Part shown: positions 12,293 to 33,193 of the stretch, piece after piece
Layout: each line of letters starts with the position of its first letter
Numbering within the stretch: position 1 is the stretch's first letter
NCBI GenBank assembly: GCA_963402885.1
Contig: OY727093.1
Coordinates: 23,683,409 to 23,747,408 of the forward strand
Length of the DNA stretch: 64,000 nucleotides
Source: Antedon bifida
Taxonomy: Eukaryota > Echinodermata > Crinoidea > Comatulida > Antedonidae
Reading direction: 5' to 3'
Notes under the pieces: model-generated
What the model was told of the DNA's origin: nothing
What the model saw: the letters and a program-made list of their open reading frames with translations, nothing else
Databases searched by the model: none
Made by a program: the position numbers and the translations under genes

Positions 12293-12377
12293 TAGTCGCG
12301 TGCAACGCGACTCTACAGCTCACTATGTCGGTCGGTTGGTCGGTCGCGACTGCAGCCATCTATATATGGCCTTGTTT
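12293..12377 (+). mobile_element. TCGG-core interspersed element, copy 5
   Basis: Has both family ends intact: the perfect hairpin AGTCGCGTGCAACGCGACT at the start and CCATCTATATATGGCCTTGT at the end. The middle is shortened: the TCGG tract joins directly to CGCGACTGCAG, so the TAAACACTAACTC block is deleted. Confidence 0.7.
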
Positions 12378-12399
12378 TTCACGCTGCTGCTCTAGCCCG

Positions 12400-13250
12400 C
12401 TACGTCACAGGAGATGACGTAATCCGATATAAAGCAAGCAGCAGTTTTAGTACTGAGAGACTGACATTTTTGCGAAAATGGAAACTCCACTATAATTTAT
12501 AGGTCCCAGCTGCTAGACCCAAAAAACGTCTGTGAAAAGAGTGTAACGGTTGAATGACAAATCCCAAAGCATTTCTGGTATTTATGAGTCCCATGATATT
12601 ATATAATACTGTAAATCAAAACAGTCCAAGTTTTTGTTTGTACCATGGAATTATAGTTCCATGTTTGTACTAAAGTGACAGAAATTGAGTCTGTATTTCA
12701 TATCAAAGTTATTCACTTCTGTAAGAAAAAAATAATATTTATTTATATATAAAAAGAGAAAAGAAACGTTTAATTATAACTCAAAAACCATTGTCTGACA
12801 GACAATTTAAGTATTTTTTGCTTTAAATTACATTTTTTCAGGTAAAATAACTATTATGTGATAATAAAATGACACATTCAAAACAAATTTGAAATAAAAA
12901 ATATTTTTCAGAGGGACAATCTATCTTTAAAACTGTTACGTCAAAAGCGAGCAGCGTTTTTTGTAAGAAATATTTCTTGTTTAGTAATTCTGCTAACAAA
13001 CAGACAGACCCAGGCGCGATCACATACCTCCTTGACGGAGGAAGTAAATGACATTGCGGACAGACCGGCTTGTTACATACAACCGTTAATGTAGAAAACA
13101 CCAGCTAATGTCGAAACAGTCAACAGCTTATGTAGCAACGAAAATTGCCTCCCAGCTTATGTAGTTACTATCGGCGCCAGCTAATGTAGAAAATGTTATA
13201 TATTTTACAAAAATGTCTCATTCATGTGCAAATGCATCAATCTTTACTTA
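12400..13250. other. Intergenic with dispersed-repeat remnants
   Basis: About 12690-12960 belongs to the AT-rich family seen at 160-420. Near 12945-12985 the words GCGAGCAGCGTTTTTTGTAA and GAAATATTTCTTGTTTA also occur at 34540-34575, 56820 and 63260, so a fragment of that second family is nested here. A small hairpin lies at 12640-12670. No gene seen. Confidence 0.4.
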
Positions 13251-13730
13251 GCCATCAGTTTTTCCACCTCTCGTAAGCAACCAACTTTCTAAAACGACCA
13301 CACATCGTAAGCAACCATCTCTGTTAAGGGACCGCTTCTCATAATCGACCACCTCTAGTAAGGGATCCTCCTCTCATAAGGAACCACTTCTCATAATCGA
13401 CCACCTCTCGTTAGTGACCACCTCTTTTAAGGGACCACGACCTCTTTCTCTCTATTAAAGGACCGCTTCTCATAATCGTCAGTGACGACTCTTTTAAAGG
13501 ACCACCTCCTCTATTAAGGGACTGCTTCTCATAATCGACCATTTCCCACCACAATGACCTCTCGAAAGTGACCACCTCTATTGAACGACGACTGTCTCTA
13601 TTAAGGGACCGCTTCTCATCATTGACCACTTCCGATTATGATAAATGGTCCTTTAAAAGAGACGGTGGTCGTTCAATAGAGGTGGTCACTTACCAGAGGT
13701 CGTTCTGACGGGAGATAGTCACATAAGTCC
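13250..13730. repeat. Diverged tandem repeat with GGGACCGCTTCTCATAATCG units
   Basis: A unit of roughly 35-50 bp recurs many times: AAGGGACCGCTTCTCATAAT followed by CGACCACCTCT. Copies differ and lose or gain steps of several bases. Near 13630-13700 the motif appears inverted (GGTGGTCGTTCAATAGAGGT), so the array also forms a large imperfect hairpin. An open frame across it is a by-product of the repetition. Confidence 0.7.
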
Positions 13731-13739
13731 GTAAGACCC

Positions 13740-15430
13740 CAGTACCAAGTAATACCTATAAAGTAAAAACATAGACAATCATTTTATAATGTTTATTTTT
13801 TCATAAAAAGTATATTAGGCCTAATGTACGTCAAGTCGTACGTAGATTGGAGTCGAGTGTATACCCTTTAAAACTCAAGTCAACCTACCTTGTGACTATC
13901 CTTCGTTGTTGGATAAAGACGATCAGATGACAAACATTGAACATGGTTTTTAAGGTTTCCATCCATTATCTGGATTTCGATTGACATGCATTTTATACAG
14001 TGTTTTGAAGTTGGAGAAGTCTTAAGAATTGTTTGATCCCAGTGTTACTGAATAATGATTCGTCATTCAGGTGATTCGTGATTGCTACATCTTGGTGATT
14101 GATCATAAGAAGTCATTACTGTTTAGTAGAGTAGCCCTTTTCTCCCTTCTCAAAGATCTTATAAGATCTTTGTCCATTCTCAAAGATAGGCGAGAGAGGG
14201 CGCTATTCAATGTTTTGGTAAATCTCTTTTTTTGATCGATCGCGGCATGGGATGATAATTTAATATGAATGAAATTTATTTGAAAACGATTAACAACAAC
14301 AGCTGTGTCGGTTGTACTACTGCTGCCCTGGTAGGAGTCATTGATTGCATTGGACACGTCATATCGAAAATAAGCTGTTAATTTCAATAATAACGGTAAG
14401 AATGATTATATAAATTTCTGAATTTAGGCCTAGGTCTAGGCTTGTTTATTTTAAGAATCTGCCTCACCCGTGTACGTACGCGTATACACATTGGACCTGG
14501 TGGTAATTAAATAATGTTTTCATGCTTCATCATGCATTGAGTTACAACTAAATTTACTCTGCACTTTTGGTATTGAGTTGACTACAGGGGGATCGGCTGA
14601 GCATGGAGTTACATTTTATAATTCCATGGGCTGGGTCTCTGTCTTTAACATTAACAAGGCTATTTGTATTTTATCTATACATTAATAATATAAATTATGC
14701 AATCGTCGAACGTTACGATTTTTTGTTTTGGCATTTCAGGCTTGAAAATCAAGGGTGGCGGTGACGCTTAACAACATATTTGGCTTAATTATAATATGAA
14801 TAATATTTTTTTCTGTTTCAATAAGTTCACATCACAAAATTTTGCAGATTGCTAATCCAGCTCCCAATCATCAATTTAAGGTATCAGGTCAAGGTTGTTA
14901 GTCAATTTCAGGGGTGGTTGAATAATTGAAATTGATTTGCCACAAAGTCTCATCCAGAAATTTATTTTTATATATTTTTACTGAGTAAAAAATAAAGAAA
15001 CCCATAGCAATCTGACATTTTTGTTTTGCATAGGTCCAAAATTATTTTTATTTGGATTAAAGATTTGTGCTCAAAAAACATGAAAAAATTTATGAAAATC
15101 AGGAATAGGCCATTTGTAATAAACTTTAAAATTTAACCAAAAACGCATTGGCTGGCAGCCAGTTTAACTATGTTTTGCTTTTTTAAATTACAGTTTCTTC
15201 AGTTTAAATATTTTTTTTTAGGATCCAATTTTTAGTAAGTGAACAACTATTATATGTGGCATATTCAACAAAGAAATGAAAAAAATTCAGCTATGTGGTC
15301 ATGTTACAAGAGTAGTCAAAACAATATAGATTATCTGATAAAACTTAAAAGTAGGAAACCTTTTGCCATTTTCCCCTGACTTTTTCTTAAAATTATGATG
15401 TAAATTTCAGTAAACTGAGTTTTGTGTAAA
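13740..15430. other. Intergenic; dispersed repeat at 14970-15310
   Basis: No gene supported. A 94-codon minus-strand frame at 14103-14387 has no recognised domain. About 14970-15310 is a member of the AT-rich family described at 160-420. Confidence 0.35.
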
Positions 15431-15471
15431 AATCATTTATTTTAAAACACATTCAGTGGTAGGTACTGTAC

Positions 15472-15638
15472 CTTGCTATTAACATCCTTCATTACTTGCT
15501 GACAAAAAGACTTCATATTATTTACTGGTAAATTATTACAGAAATTGAAAATGAATGCAGATGTTGGAATTTCCAAATTCTGATTAATTCTTTGTTTGCC
15601 AGAATTAAGTGGAAAGTTATGTATCCATGACAGAACAT
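15472..15638 (-). CDS. Possible single coding exon, unrecognised
   Basis: On the minus strand a 167-base open stretch is bounded by a reasonable acceptor (TTCTATGTGGCAG) and a consensus donor (AAG|GTACAG). It encodes about 55 residues including FIFNFCNNLPVNNMKSFC, with no stop. The composition looks more protein-like than most chance frames here. I do not recognise it and could not find partner exons, so it could be a chance frame or an orphan exon of a dead gene. Confidence 0.2.
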
Positions 15639-15679
15639 CTGCCACATAGAATAAATTGGTACATTTCAAGGAATAATAA

Positions 15680-16152
15680 AGTAATTAATTGTCAATTACA
15701 AATTCAACCTGTAATATTTAATAAGATAAGTTCTTTTATTCATCCACCATACTACAGTAAGTGGAAATAATAATGCCTGTTCAAAAATATAAAAAGTACA
15801 AAACTATAATGGAAACAATAAAATCCTAAAGTCCTCTGAATAGGTTGACTCTAGTGTTAAAATAATATTTCCTCTTCTTCATTTGGAAACTGTGCCATTG
15901 ATACTGCAGGGAGCGTGTCAAAAGGGAAGGTTCTACTGTGTCCAACATTACACTGTATAGAAAATATTGAAATTTATTTAGTGCCATCTACAAAATGAAT
16001 CAAATCTGGTTCTTAATTATATTTGTCAATCTCGGGTAATTTTAAATTTACTTTATGTTGAAACCAATACAATGATAAGGGATTAAAAATGTAATAATTT
16101 AAATTCCCCAATTTCCTGGACTGCATTTTCACTCCTGAGGACAATCAGAGCA
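15680..16152. repeat. Rearranged duplication: joined copy (segments A-B-C)
   Basis: Three segments lie side by side here: A (15680-15832), B (15834-16104) and C (16104-16152). Each recurs almost identically downstream, but separated: A at 16171-16323, B at 17643-17916, C at 18211-18260. About 1.3 kb lies between the downstream A and B, and 0.3 kb between B and C. The breakpoints show no GT-AG signals on either strand, and B includes intron-like sequence, so this is not a processed retrocopy. Confidence 0.85.
15857..15952 (-). pseudogene. Possible terminal exon, ADP-ribosyltransferase-like ending (copy in joined block)
   Basis: Minus strand: acceptor TTTTCTATACAG, then 31 codons ending MAQFPNEEEEILF and a TAA. 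The FPxEEExLF ending resembles the region around the ExE motif of arginine-type ADP-ribosyltransferases, where the protein normally continues for several more residues. Here it stops immediately, so a truncated or dead copy is likely. The downstream A segment carries AATAAA on the same strand and could be its 3' UTR. Family assignment is tentative. Confidence 0.25.
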
Positions 16153-16170
16153 AATATAAAATGTATTAAA

Positions 16171-16323
16171 AGTAATTAATTGTCAATTACAAATTCAACC
16201 TGTAATATTTAATAAGATAAGTTCTTTTATTCATCCACCATACTACAGTAAGTGGAAATAATAATGCCTGTTCAAAAATATAAAAAGTACAAAACTATAA
16301 TGGAAACAATAAAATCCTAAAGT
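16171..16323. repeat. Second copy of duplicated segment A
   Basis: Nearly identical to 15680-15832 (offset 491). It carries AATAAA on the minus strand. Confidence 0.85.
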
Positions 16324-17642
16324 TACCAAATATTCAAATCCAATAGCCTAATCAACAAAATAATAACTTAAATTATCTACATAGGCCTACAGGTAGTATA
16401 TCCACATATTAGAATTTTTAAAGCATAATTTTAAAAGAAAAAAATGAACTGCAAAGTACGTAGTAGCCTTAATTATATTTACCATTTTGAAATCATCAAT
16501 TTTAACAATATGTGTTGGGAAGACAGTGTAGGGAAGTTGAATATAGTTGTGTAGCTTTATGTATGTAGCTCAATTAAAGCATTCCACAACTCAATAAACC
16601 CCCTGTAAAGATAGTTGTCACACAATTTATTAAACCAACCCAGTATGTGCATAATAATGTTATAGTGCATATACTTCACTATTCAGTACAGTATTTTAAA
16701 GGTGGAAACTGTAAAATGTAATGACAATGACAATTAATCATCAATATATCAACAGTAACCATTTTAATTGATTTGTTGAATGAATGACAGAATACAGAAT
16801 TATCAGTTATGTATTGATTCCTGTTTCATTTAGCTTTAATATGTCCAAATTGATTTTTGATATTCATAATTTAACTACATATTAAGTCTACATAGAATAG
16901 TCTTTTCAAGTAAGTTATGGCCATTATAAATTGTTCTTAAGAAAACTTTATGGTTAATTAAGATATCTTTGAGTCTAACAGGTGCTGCACTAAACTGATA
17001 ATTCTATGAAGAAAGTAGTCAAGAGTTGGTCCAACATTGACACTGTGTCAATGTTGGGACAACAACAATAATTTGTCTCCTTGACATCATGATGGTGCAG
17101 TCTGGGTTTGAATCTTGCCATCTTGGTAGCTTGGTGGTCTAACAGTAAAGTAAAGAAGGCTGTGAGTTTGGAGTCAAAACCGAGAATTCCTGTTTTTTTT
17201 CTTTTGTTTTTGCAAGTGTTAGCAATGTGCTGAACATTCAGTGCATTTAATGTTAGAATGTTGTAAACATTTCCTTCTGATTGGAATTTCCAATCTAAAA
17301 ATAACACTTTTAACAGATGCTATTGAGATGGATATTTCCTATTTGATTTTCTATTGGCTGTCTCAATCTATTATTATAAGCCAATACAAAAGTCAATAAC
17401 AATAACATGCACCAATTCATGGCTTCTAATGCTATATTTCCGTCCTAATTCATCCAATCATAATACATTTAACAACTCTTTAAAAGTGGTTTAACAACAT
17501 ATATTTTCGTCACTTCAACAAGCTATTGACTGATAACTGTACTGCATTGGTTACGGTAGGAATGATTTGTGTTTTACATCACTTTCAAAGGTATACAACC
17601 CTGGATTCTAGGGACCCATCAAAGTGTTTCCTTAATATGAGT
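16324..17642. other. 1.3 kb between duplicated segments A and B, with a tRNA-like SINE head
   Basis: Near 17095-17190 (plus) a tRNA-like patch has a box-A-like TAGCTTGGTGG and a box-B-like GAGTCAAAACC, similar to one at 37680-37750. A 105-codon minus-strand frame at 16990-17307 overlaps it and is therefore probably not a gene. No other feature. Confidence 0.4.
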
Positions 17643-17916
17643 GTCCTCTGAATAGGTTGACTCTAGTGTTAAAATAATATTTCCTCTTCTTCATTTGGAA
17701 ACTGTGCCATTGATACTGCAGGGAGCGTGTCAAAAGGGAAGGTTCTACTGTGTCCAACATTACACTGTATAGAAAATATTGAAATTTATTTAGTGCCATC
17801 TACAAAATGAATCAAATCTGGTTCTTAATTATATTTGTCAATCTCGGGTAATTTTAAATTTACTTTATGTTGAAACCAATACAATGATAAGGGATTAAAA
17901 ATGTAATAATTTAAAT
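17643..17916. repeat. Second copy of duplicated segment B
   Basis: Nearly identical to 15834-16104 (offset 1812-1813). It includes the second copy of the small minus-strand exon. Confidence 0.85.
17669..17764 (-). pseudogene. Possible terminal exon, ADP-ribosyltransferase-like ending (second copy)
   Basis: Same 96-base frame, acceptor and stop as 15857-15952. Farther upstream on the minus strand, 17940-18070 has an open stretch after an acceptor (GTGATGGCTTTCAG) and 18180-18270 has another (residues ALMVLKSENAVQEIGEYQDW). These could be earlier exons of the same broken gene, which would then lie head-to-head with the uridine phosphorylase gene. I could not close a full reading frame. Confidence 0.25.
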
Positions 17917-18210
17917 GTATTTTTAAAGGAGTTATAACAAACTGTTCTTCAGACAAGCCTGGACTAGTGGTCATTGTTGGGTTTGTCAAAATAATTATGT
18001 ACACAGTTTTATAGAAATGGTCGAAGCAGGAGAATGTACCATCAATTGTCTTCCATAAAATAACTCTGAAAGCCATCACAAATACATTATTGCATTATTT
18101 TTTTACACAAGGTTTTGTATTGTTCAAGAGAAACAGCAATGCTCTTCTACAGCCTAATTCAAGCCTTGCTATGTTTTAGCTTTCACACCTAGTCCTATCC
18201 AATCTTGATA

Positions 18211-18260
18211 TTCCCCAATTTCCTGGACTGCATTTTCACTCTTGAGGACCATCAGAGCAT
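18211..18260. repeat. Second copy of duplicated segment C
   Basis: Matches 16104-16152 with a few substitutions. The sequence just beyond (18256-18345) is also related to 35912-35990, including TTCTTTTTCAGAACTACATA against TTCTTTTTAGAACTACATA. Confidence 0.7.
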
Positions 18261-18383
18261 ATTGATCCAAACGTCAAGAAACTCAACAGTTCTTTTTCAG
18301 AACTACATACGTGGTGTACCGCAAACTTGCTATCTAGTGTATCAACATATTGATGTTTTTAACAAATTGCCTTTTTTTTATAG

Positions 18384-18407
18384 TAGGAATTGATTGTGGT
18401 TTGCACT
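18384..18407 (+). other. 5' UTR segment of the uridine phosphorylase gene
   Basis: CTTTTTTTTATAG at 18371-18383 is a strong acceptor 24 bases before the ATG, so a non-coding first exon probably lies upstream. It was not located. Confidence 0.45.
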
Positions 18408-28309
<9,902 letters not shown>

Positions 28310-30719
28310 TTTTGCCAAATATGATATTTCTATTTTTATAGTGAAATATTATTCTATCATGCTGTATAGTTAAGATAAAAATATTGGCCTACAGTTTTCT
28401 ATAATTTAAGAAATTTCAAAATGTCCGGTTACTGAAGTGTTGTAGTGTCCTGTCAAAGTGTTGACAAATTTGCAATATACATTTACACATGAATGTACGA
28501 ATAATACTATTTTAAGACATTTTATGGCGATATAAATATAGAAATACTTTATTTAGAGATTTAAAAAGCAGTAAACATTATTTTATAAATTATTTAATGC
28601 TATATTCTTTTTAGTTATACTATACACCTATATTTTTTTTACTGACTGAATTTCAATATATTTATACTTAACATTATTATTATTTTAACTGTCATAAGAA
28701 ACCAGGGATATCATTATTCTGTTGGAAAAACCATGGAGAAATAGGTTAACTTAAGTTATTTCTCCATGGAAAAACACAATTCTTAAGGTGGTTTACTGTA
28801 CAATTATTTTGCTATTTCAACCAATTTTATTTATATTTAATTCTATCTTAAAATTCTTCTTCCAGCTTATAAAAATATATGGAGTGTAATAGATTTAATA
28901 GCAGCTGCTTTCGAAAACCACAATTTAAAAATATATTTTTAGTTTATATAATATTATATTGAATTTTCTTTTACATAAAATATCAGTTTAATAAATAAAC
29001 GTATTGAAGCGAAGTCTTCCGAAATTGAATGTTGCTGCAGATTTCCTTTTTTACCCCTGATATATATAAATTATAAGTATACTGTATCTTACTTGTTCTT
29101 GAGTTCTTGATTTAATAACGACAAATGAAAATTATTTTGACCTAGTATATAATAAAGTGGTATATTGTTGTTTTTCCATATATTACTGTATGTTTAATTA
29201 AGAAATAGTTTGCATATAGTATATATATGTATAGTAGCAATATATATTCTAAAACAATAATGATCTTAAGTTTATAGTGCCTTATATTTATATGGCTTAT
29301 GTCCAGGAAGAGTGAGTTTATACACTTTCCTGGTATGACAAACAAGCATACAGTACAATATGTCAAATTTCCTTGTACTTGGGAGTTGAGACCAATAGCT
29401 TTAAAGCAACAATATCTTTTAGAAGAGTAGTGTTAATTGGAAAATATGTAGCGCATAATTCTTTCAACATGCCTAATTTGCATAATGACATTGGATCATC
29501 CAATGTTTTTGTTTATGTAGAATATAATTATTTCCAAACTTTATTAATAAAGATTAATTTATTTATTAAAATGGAACCATCTATGCATCTATAATGTAAA
29601 TAAGTTAAATTTACATTTCCCAAATCTTCATTAAAAAATAAACACTTGATCCCCTTCCTGCGTGTATTGGATTATTACATGAGATCTCTGAGATTATTTG
29701 TATTTGTACAAAATTTTTAGTTTTTCGTTTGTTAAATCTGAATTTTGATGATCATGGCATCAAAATATAATCCATTTGGATGTTGTAGTTATAAAGTGTT
29801 CTTAACGTTAACCACACCAACACAAAACGGTGGTCAAATAAAAGATACTTGCCAAAGTAATATATCTGTATTAAAATAGTACATCAGGGTTCAACGCCAA
29901 TGGTTATTACATTTAACTTTAACGATATAGCAGCATATAATATTTATTATTTATTTTCTTTATATTGTTTACTTATTCCTAAGGGTTTGGGGTTTTGCTG
30001 TGATTATATAACAAATGAATGGATGATTCAATATATTTAGGGTGGGTGGATTTCTTTATGGAATCTACAACTTTTAAATTGGTAAATTTAATATCATATT
30101 TGTGTGTTTGTGTGTTCGGAAGTATTACTTATATAGTACACAGAATACAAGTAGATAATGATAATTAACTCAACTCAAATGTGTCCATTGTATAATACTG
30201 TTCGTAACACAATACTATACATAATATGATGATAATCCCGATTCTAAACATTCAGTATCATTATCCTAAAGTATTGACCAATAATAATTAACTTAAAAGG
30301 CCTGAGTTTGACATTAGTGACTTAATTTACACACAGTACGTAATTTTTGTAGGATTGGTTTGTTTCTGATACCATTGTGTCATTTCATTTGTGCATAATG
30401 GAAAGAATTCTTAAACCAGTTATAGCCTATATAGTTGTTTTTGTTGTCAATGGTTTGAACTAACCATCTTAACCTTTTAAAAAAATATTCATTATTTTTA
30501 TTTAATTTTAGTGTATCACTGGGTGGTTTAAAATCTCTCTTTGTGAATTTATTGAAATTAATGTTATTAGTAATAAGTTTTCTTTTGCTGAAATACAAAA
30601 CGATATTAAAAATGTTGACAAGATGATCTTTTCTGTTCCATTATTACTACTGTATTAAAGGTTTTGATGTTTGCTTAAGCTTGATTGTAACCCGAATGAT
30701 TTACGTTTTAACTTTAAAC
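28310..30719. other. UPP 3' flank and intergenic DNA
   Basis: A candidate AATAAA lies near 28990. At 28708-28782 a small hairpin pairs CCATGGAGAAATA with TATTTCTCCATGG around a short loop. A 73-codon minus-strand frame at 30380-30598 is Lys/Asn/Phe-rich and unassigned. Nothing else seen. Confidence 0.35.
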
Positions 30720-30865
30720 TGGGGTCCCACAAGGATGCAAAACAAGGACTCCAGCTATTTGACCAGGGGATAGTTCAGATAATCCATCGCTTGTGATTAG
30801 ATAATATTTGCATTGCCGCTTACGTCCTTGCATTGCGCTTACATCCTTGCGTCCTAGTGGGAAGA
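30720..30865. mobile_element. Probable MITE remnant with TCCCAC inverted ends
   Basis: The left end GGTCCCACAAGGATGCAAAA and the reverse complement of the right end CTTCCCACTAGGACGCAAGG share TCCCAC(A/T)AGGA(T/C)GCAA. The interior contains repeated TTGCATTGC(C)GCTTAC(G/A)TCC. No coding capacity, family unassigned. Confidence 0.45.
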
Positions 30866-31039
30866 AAAACATTTTAAGTTGTTTACTTACTGCTTTTTCA
30901 AAATTGTAAATTTGATAATATTTGTTTCTAATGACTACATTTGTTATTCGATTCGCTGAGTTAAAAACAAACCCAGAACAATAGTTTGTCATAGCCTAAG
31001 GCCTAACAATACATTTTTGTTTCAAAATCAAATCAAACA

Positions 31040-31500
31040 ACGAGTTCATTGAATGACACACTTTGGTAAAACAACAGGAAACAGGATTGCAGAATTATAC
31101 ACTAACAAACTTTAGTTTTCAAAACTCAAGCAACTTTGGTAAACTACAGAAAACAAGTCTGCAGAACTTGTATACATTCTATAGCAAACTTTAGTTTCTA
31201 AATATGATCAAACTCCGAGTTTGTCAAATTACAAACTTTGGTAAACTACAGGAAACAAGTTTTCAGAACTTTTAAGTTCTGATCAGAACTTAAAAGTTCT
31301 GAAAACTTGTTTCCTGTAGTACACTACAAAGTTTAGTTTTCAAACTTGAGCAACCTCCGAGTTGGCAAACATTTGGTAAACTGTGCTTCAACCTCCACAA
31401 ACAAAATGTCTATATTTTTTTGAGTTCGGAGTTCACTCAAGTTTGCTACGAAGTGTAGTCTGGAATCACATACTGTTACTTCACCAAACAATGGTAAGTT
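31040..31500. repeat. Repeat cluster built of TTTGGTAAACTACAGGAAAC units
   Basis: The phrase CTTTGGTAAACTACAGGAAA, followed by CAAG-TTGCAGAACTT, recurs at least three times with variation, alternating with CAAACTTTAGTTTTCAAA. Related pieces lie at 32165-32290 and 42120-42320. Contains the perfect palindrome 31246-31319. Confidence 0.6.
31246..31319. repeat. 74-bp perfect palindrome
   Basis: Arms 31246-31282 and 31283-31319 are exact reverse complements with no spacer, centred on TGATCA. The sequence reads CTACAGGAAACAAGTTTTC to the centre and back. Such spacer-free palindromes extrude as cruciforms and are usually unstable, so the copy is probably young. Confidence 0.9.
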
Positions 31501-31691
31501 TGTTAGTGAATTTCATTTTTAATAATAATAGAATTTGAATCACTCTGGATGCACATTCTTCAGCTAATTAATTATTTATAGTCTCTCAGAGAAGAGTAGA
31601 ATTGAGAAAACGTTACTTTTTAAGTTTCATAATCAGATTTTTATATTTTAAAACTTCTAATATATTTTAGTCACAATTAGGCCTATAATGG

Positions 31692-31948
31692 TCCGGACAT
31701 ATGCTAAGGCTTCCGATGGACACTCCAGCCAAATTAGCGTTGACAGAATCCATTCGAAAAGTTAAAAGACCAGTGGGCAGACAAAAAACTACCTGGATAG
31801 GAAACATAAATAAAGAACTCAAAAAAGCAAATACATCGATCGCAAAATTAATGACAGACCATCAGACCACCGAAAGAGAGTCATGGAAACGATTAGCGTA
31901 CGCAATGTCTACCCAAGACGAATAGCGTAACGGATGATGATGATGATG
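31692..31948 (+). mobile_element. 5'-truncated RTE-type LINE with 13-bp target duplication
   Basis: The direct repeat AGGCCTATAATGG flanks the insert exactly (31679-31691 and 31949-31961). The insert encodes the last 70-odd residues of an RTE/BovB-like polyprotein in one frame to a stop at 31923-31925. Marks include SGHMLRLPMDTPAKLALTES and WKRLAYAMSTQDE, with the GRxKTTW motif between them. It ends in a short (GAT)n run, as RTE 3' ends often do. Extreme 5' truncation is the usual outcome of target-primed reverse transcription. Confidence 0.85.
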
Positions 31949-32443
31949 AGGCCTATAATGGCGTTGGTACAGGCATATTAGTTGGCAATGTAAAAAAAAC
32001 TCACTACCAAAACACAATACAGATATATAAATTTAAGTTATATAAAAGTGAATAAGTAAGTTAAAATTACATGAATACATTGTTTCTGCGTTATAATAGT
32101 TTTTAACATTTTACATTTCTAAGTATAAGTTTTTAAAACATTTATGTTGCTTGGACCACAAAAAAAGATTTCCAAAGTTTGCTAGTGTGGACGAGTTGCC
32201 AAACTGTAGAGAACTAGTTTGCAGAAGTTCACATCAACAGTTGTAAGCTCTGATAAATGTGGTTTCTTGTGTATACTTGGATACACCAATAAATATCATG
32301 GGTGTTAGCTGGATTAAGTATGCTGCCATTGATTTGATTGATTACATGAAAGGTGGTGCATTAATATGGATCCATCCTCACATTGCACATCACAAGATAT
32401 TGTAAGAAATTAGAACTATAGCGCCCACGATAAAACCTATTAT

Positions 32444-32502
32444 TAGTCGCATGCAAATGCGACTCTACAGCTCACTATGTCGGTCGGTTGGTCGGTCGGT
32501 GA
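32444..32502 (+). mobile_element. TCGG-core interspersed element, copy 7 (truncated)
   Basis: Begins with hairpin AGTCGCATGCAAATGCGACT, with compensating changes that keep the 8-bp arms paired, then CTACAGCTCACTATGTCGG and the TCGG tract, and stops before TAAACACTAACTC. Confidence 0.65.
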
Positions 32503-32535
32503 ATGGCAGAAAAATTGCTTACTTTTTAAATTCAG

Positions 32536-32703
32536 AAATTGATTAAAAAGAAGAAAATAATCCTTATTAAGCCTAGGCACAATGTTATGCGTGAACCCTC
32601 AGCAGATAATAATGCACTGAATGCGTGCCATAGTTCAGATTGGATACTGTCTACTGATGATGAAACTGATGATACAGCAGAGATGATTATTACAAATGTT
32701 TAA
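32536..32703 (+). CDS. Possible terminal exon, unrecognised acidic C-terminus
   Basis: After an acceptor-like TTTTTAAATTCAG, 56 codons run open to TAA. The frame starts with a Lys-rich stretch and ends with SSDWILSTDDETDDTAEMII. The acidic tail and balanced composition look protein-like. No upstream exon could be joined with confidence, so it may be a relic of a transposon gene or a chance frame. Confidence 0.22.
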   Translation, partial: KLIKKKKIILIKPRHNVMREPSADNNALNACHSSDWILSTDDETDDTAEMIITNV

Positions 32704-33193
32704 TTAAATAGTTAAATTAGGCTAGCAAAGTGCATACGAAGGTATGAAACAATTAAAACGTTATTCATTTATGAAATACACTACTGGACATGAAAACTAG
32801 GCATAAGCCTAATTTTAACATAAGATGATTAACGTGTGACGGTGATGACACCAGCATGATGTCTTGATATGATGAGACTGACTGAGAGTGTGTGAGACCG
32901 TGCCGGGGAGAGGTATTTTTTAGCCTAGGGCCTAGACCTATTATGAAGTAGACATAAGCCTAGCTAGCCTAAGCCTACTATTACACTACTAGGCCTAGTA
33001 GTACTACTAATATTTATTCGTCAGCGCATGACCTATCCTATCTATAATCTAGTAATAATTATATTATAATAATAAATTGCGAGGCAGCAAGGCACACTGA
33101 GCATGCGAGGCATAATGAAGACATTGCTTTTTCTACCATTCCCAAAATTGCGATGCATCGTTATCATTTTAATGTTTCCCAAAAGGCCAAGGC

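Noticed and set aside
15680-16152. Processed retrocopy of a spliced transcript
   Set aside because: The segments missing in the joined copy do not begin with GT and end with AG on either strand, and intron-like sequence is retained.
16990-17307. 105-codon minus-strand gene
   Set aside because: Overlaps a tRNA-like SINE head and has no recognisable protein features.
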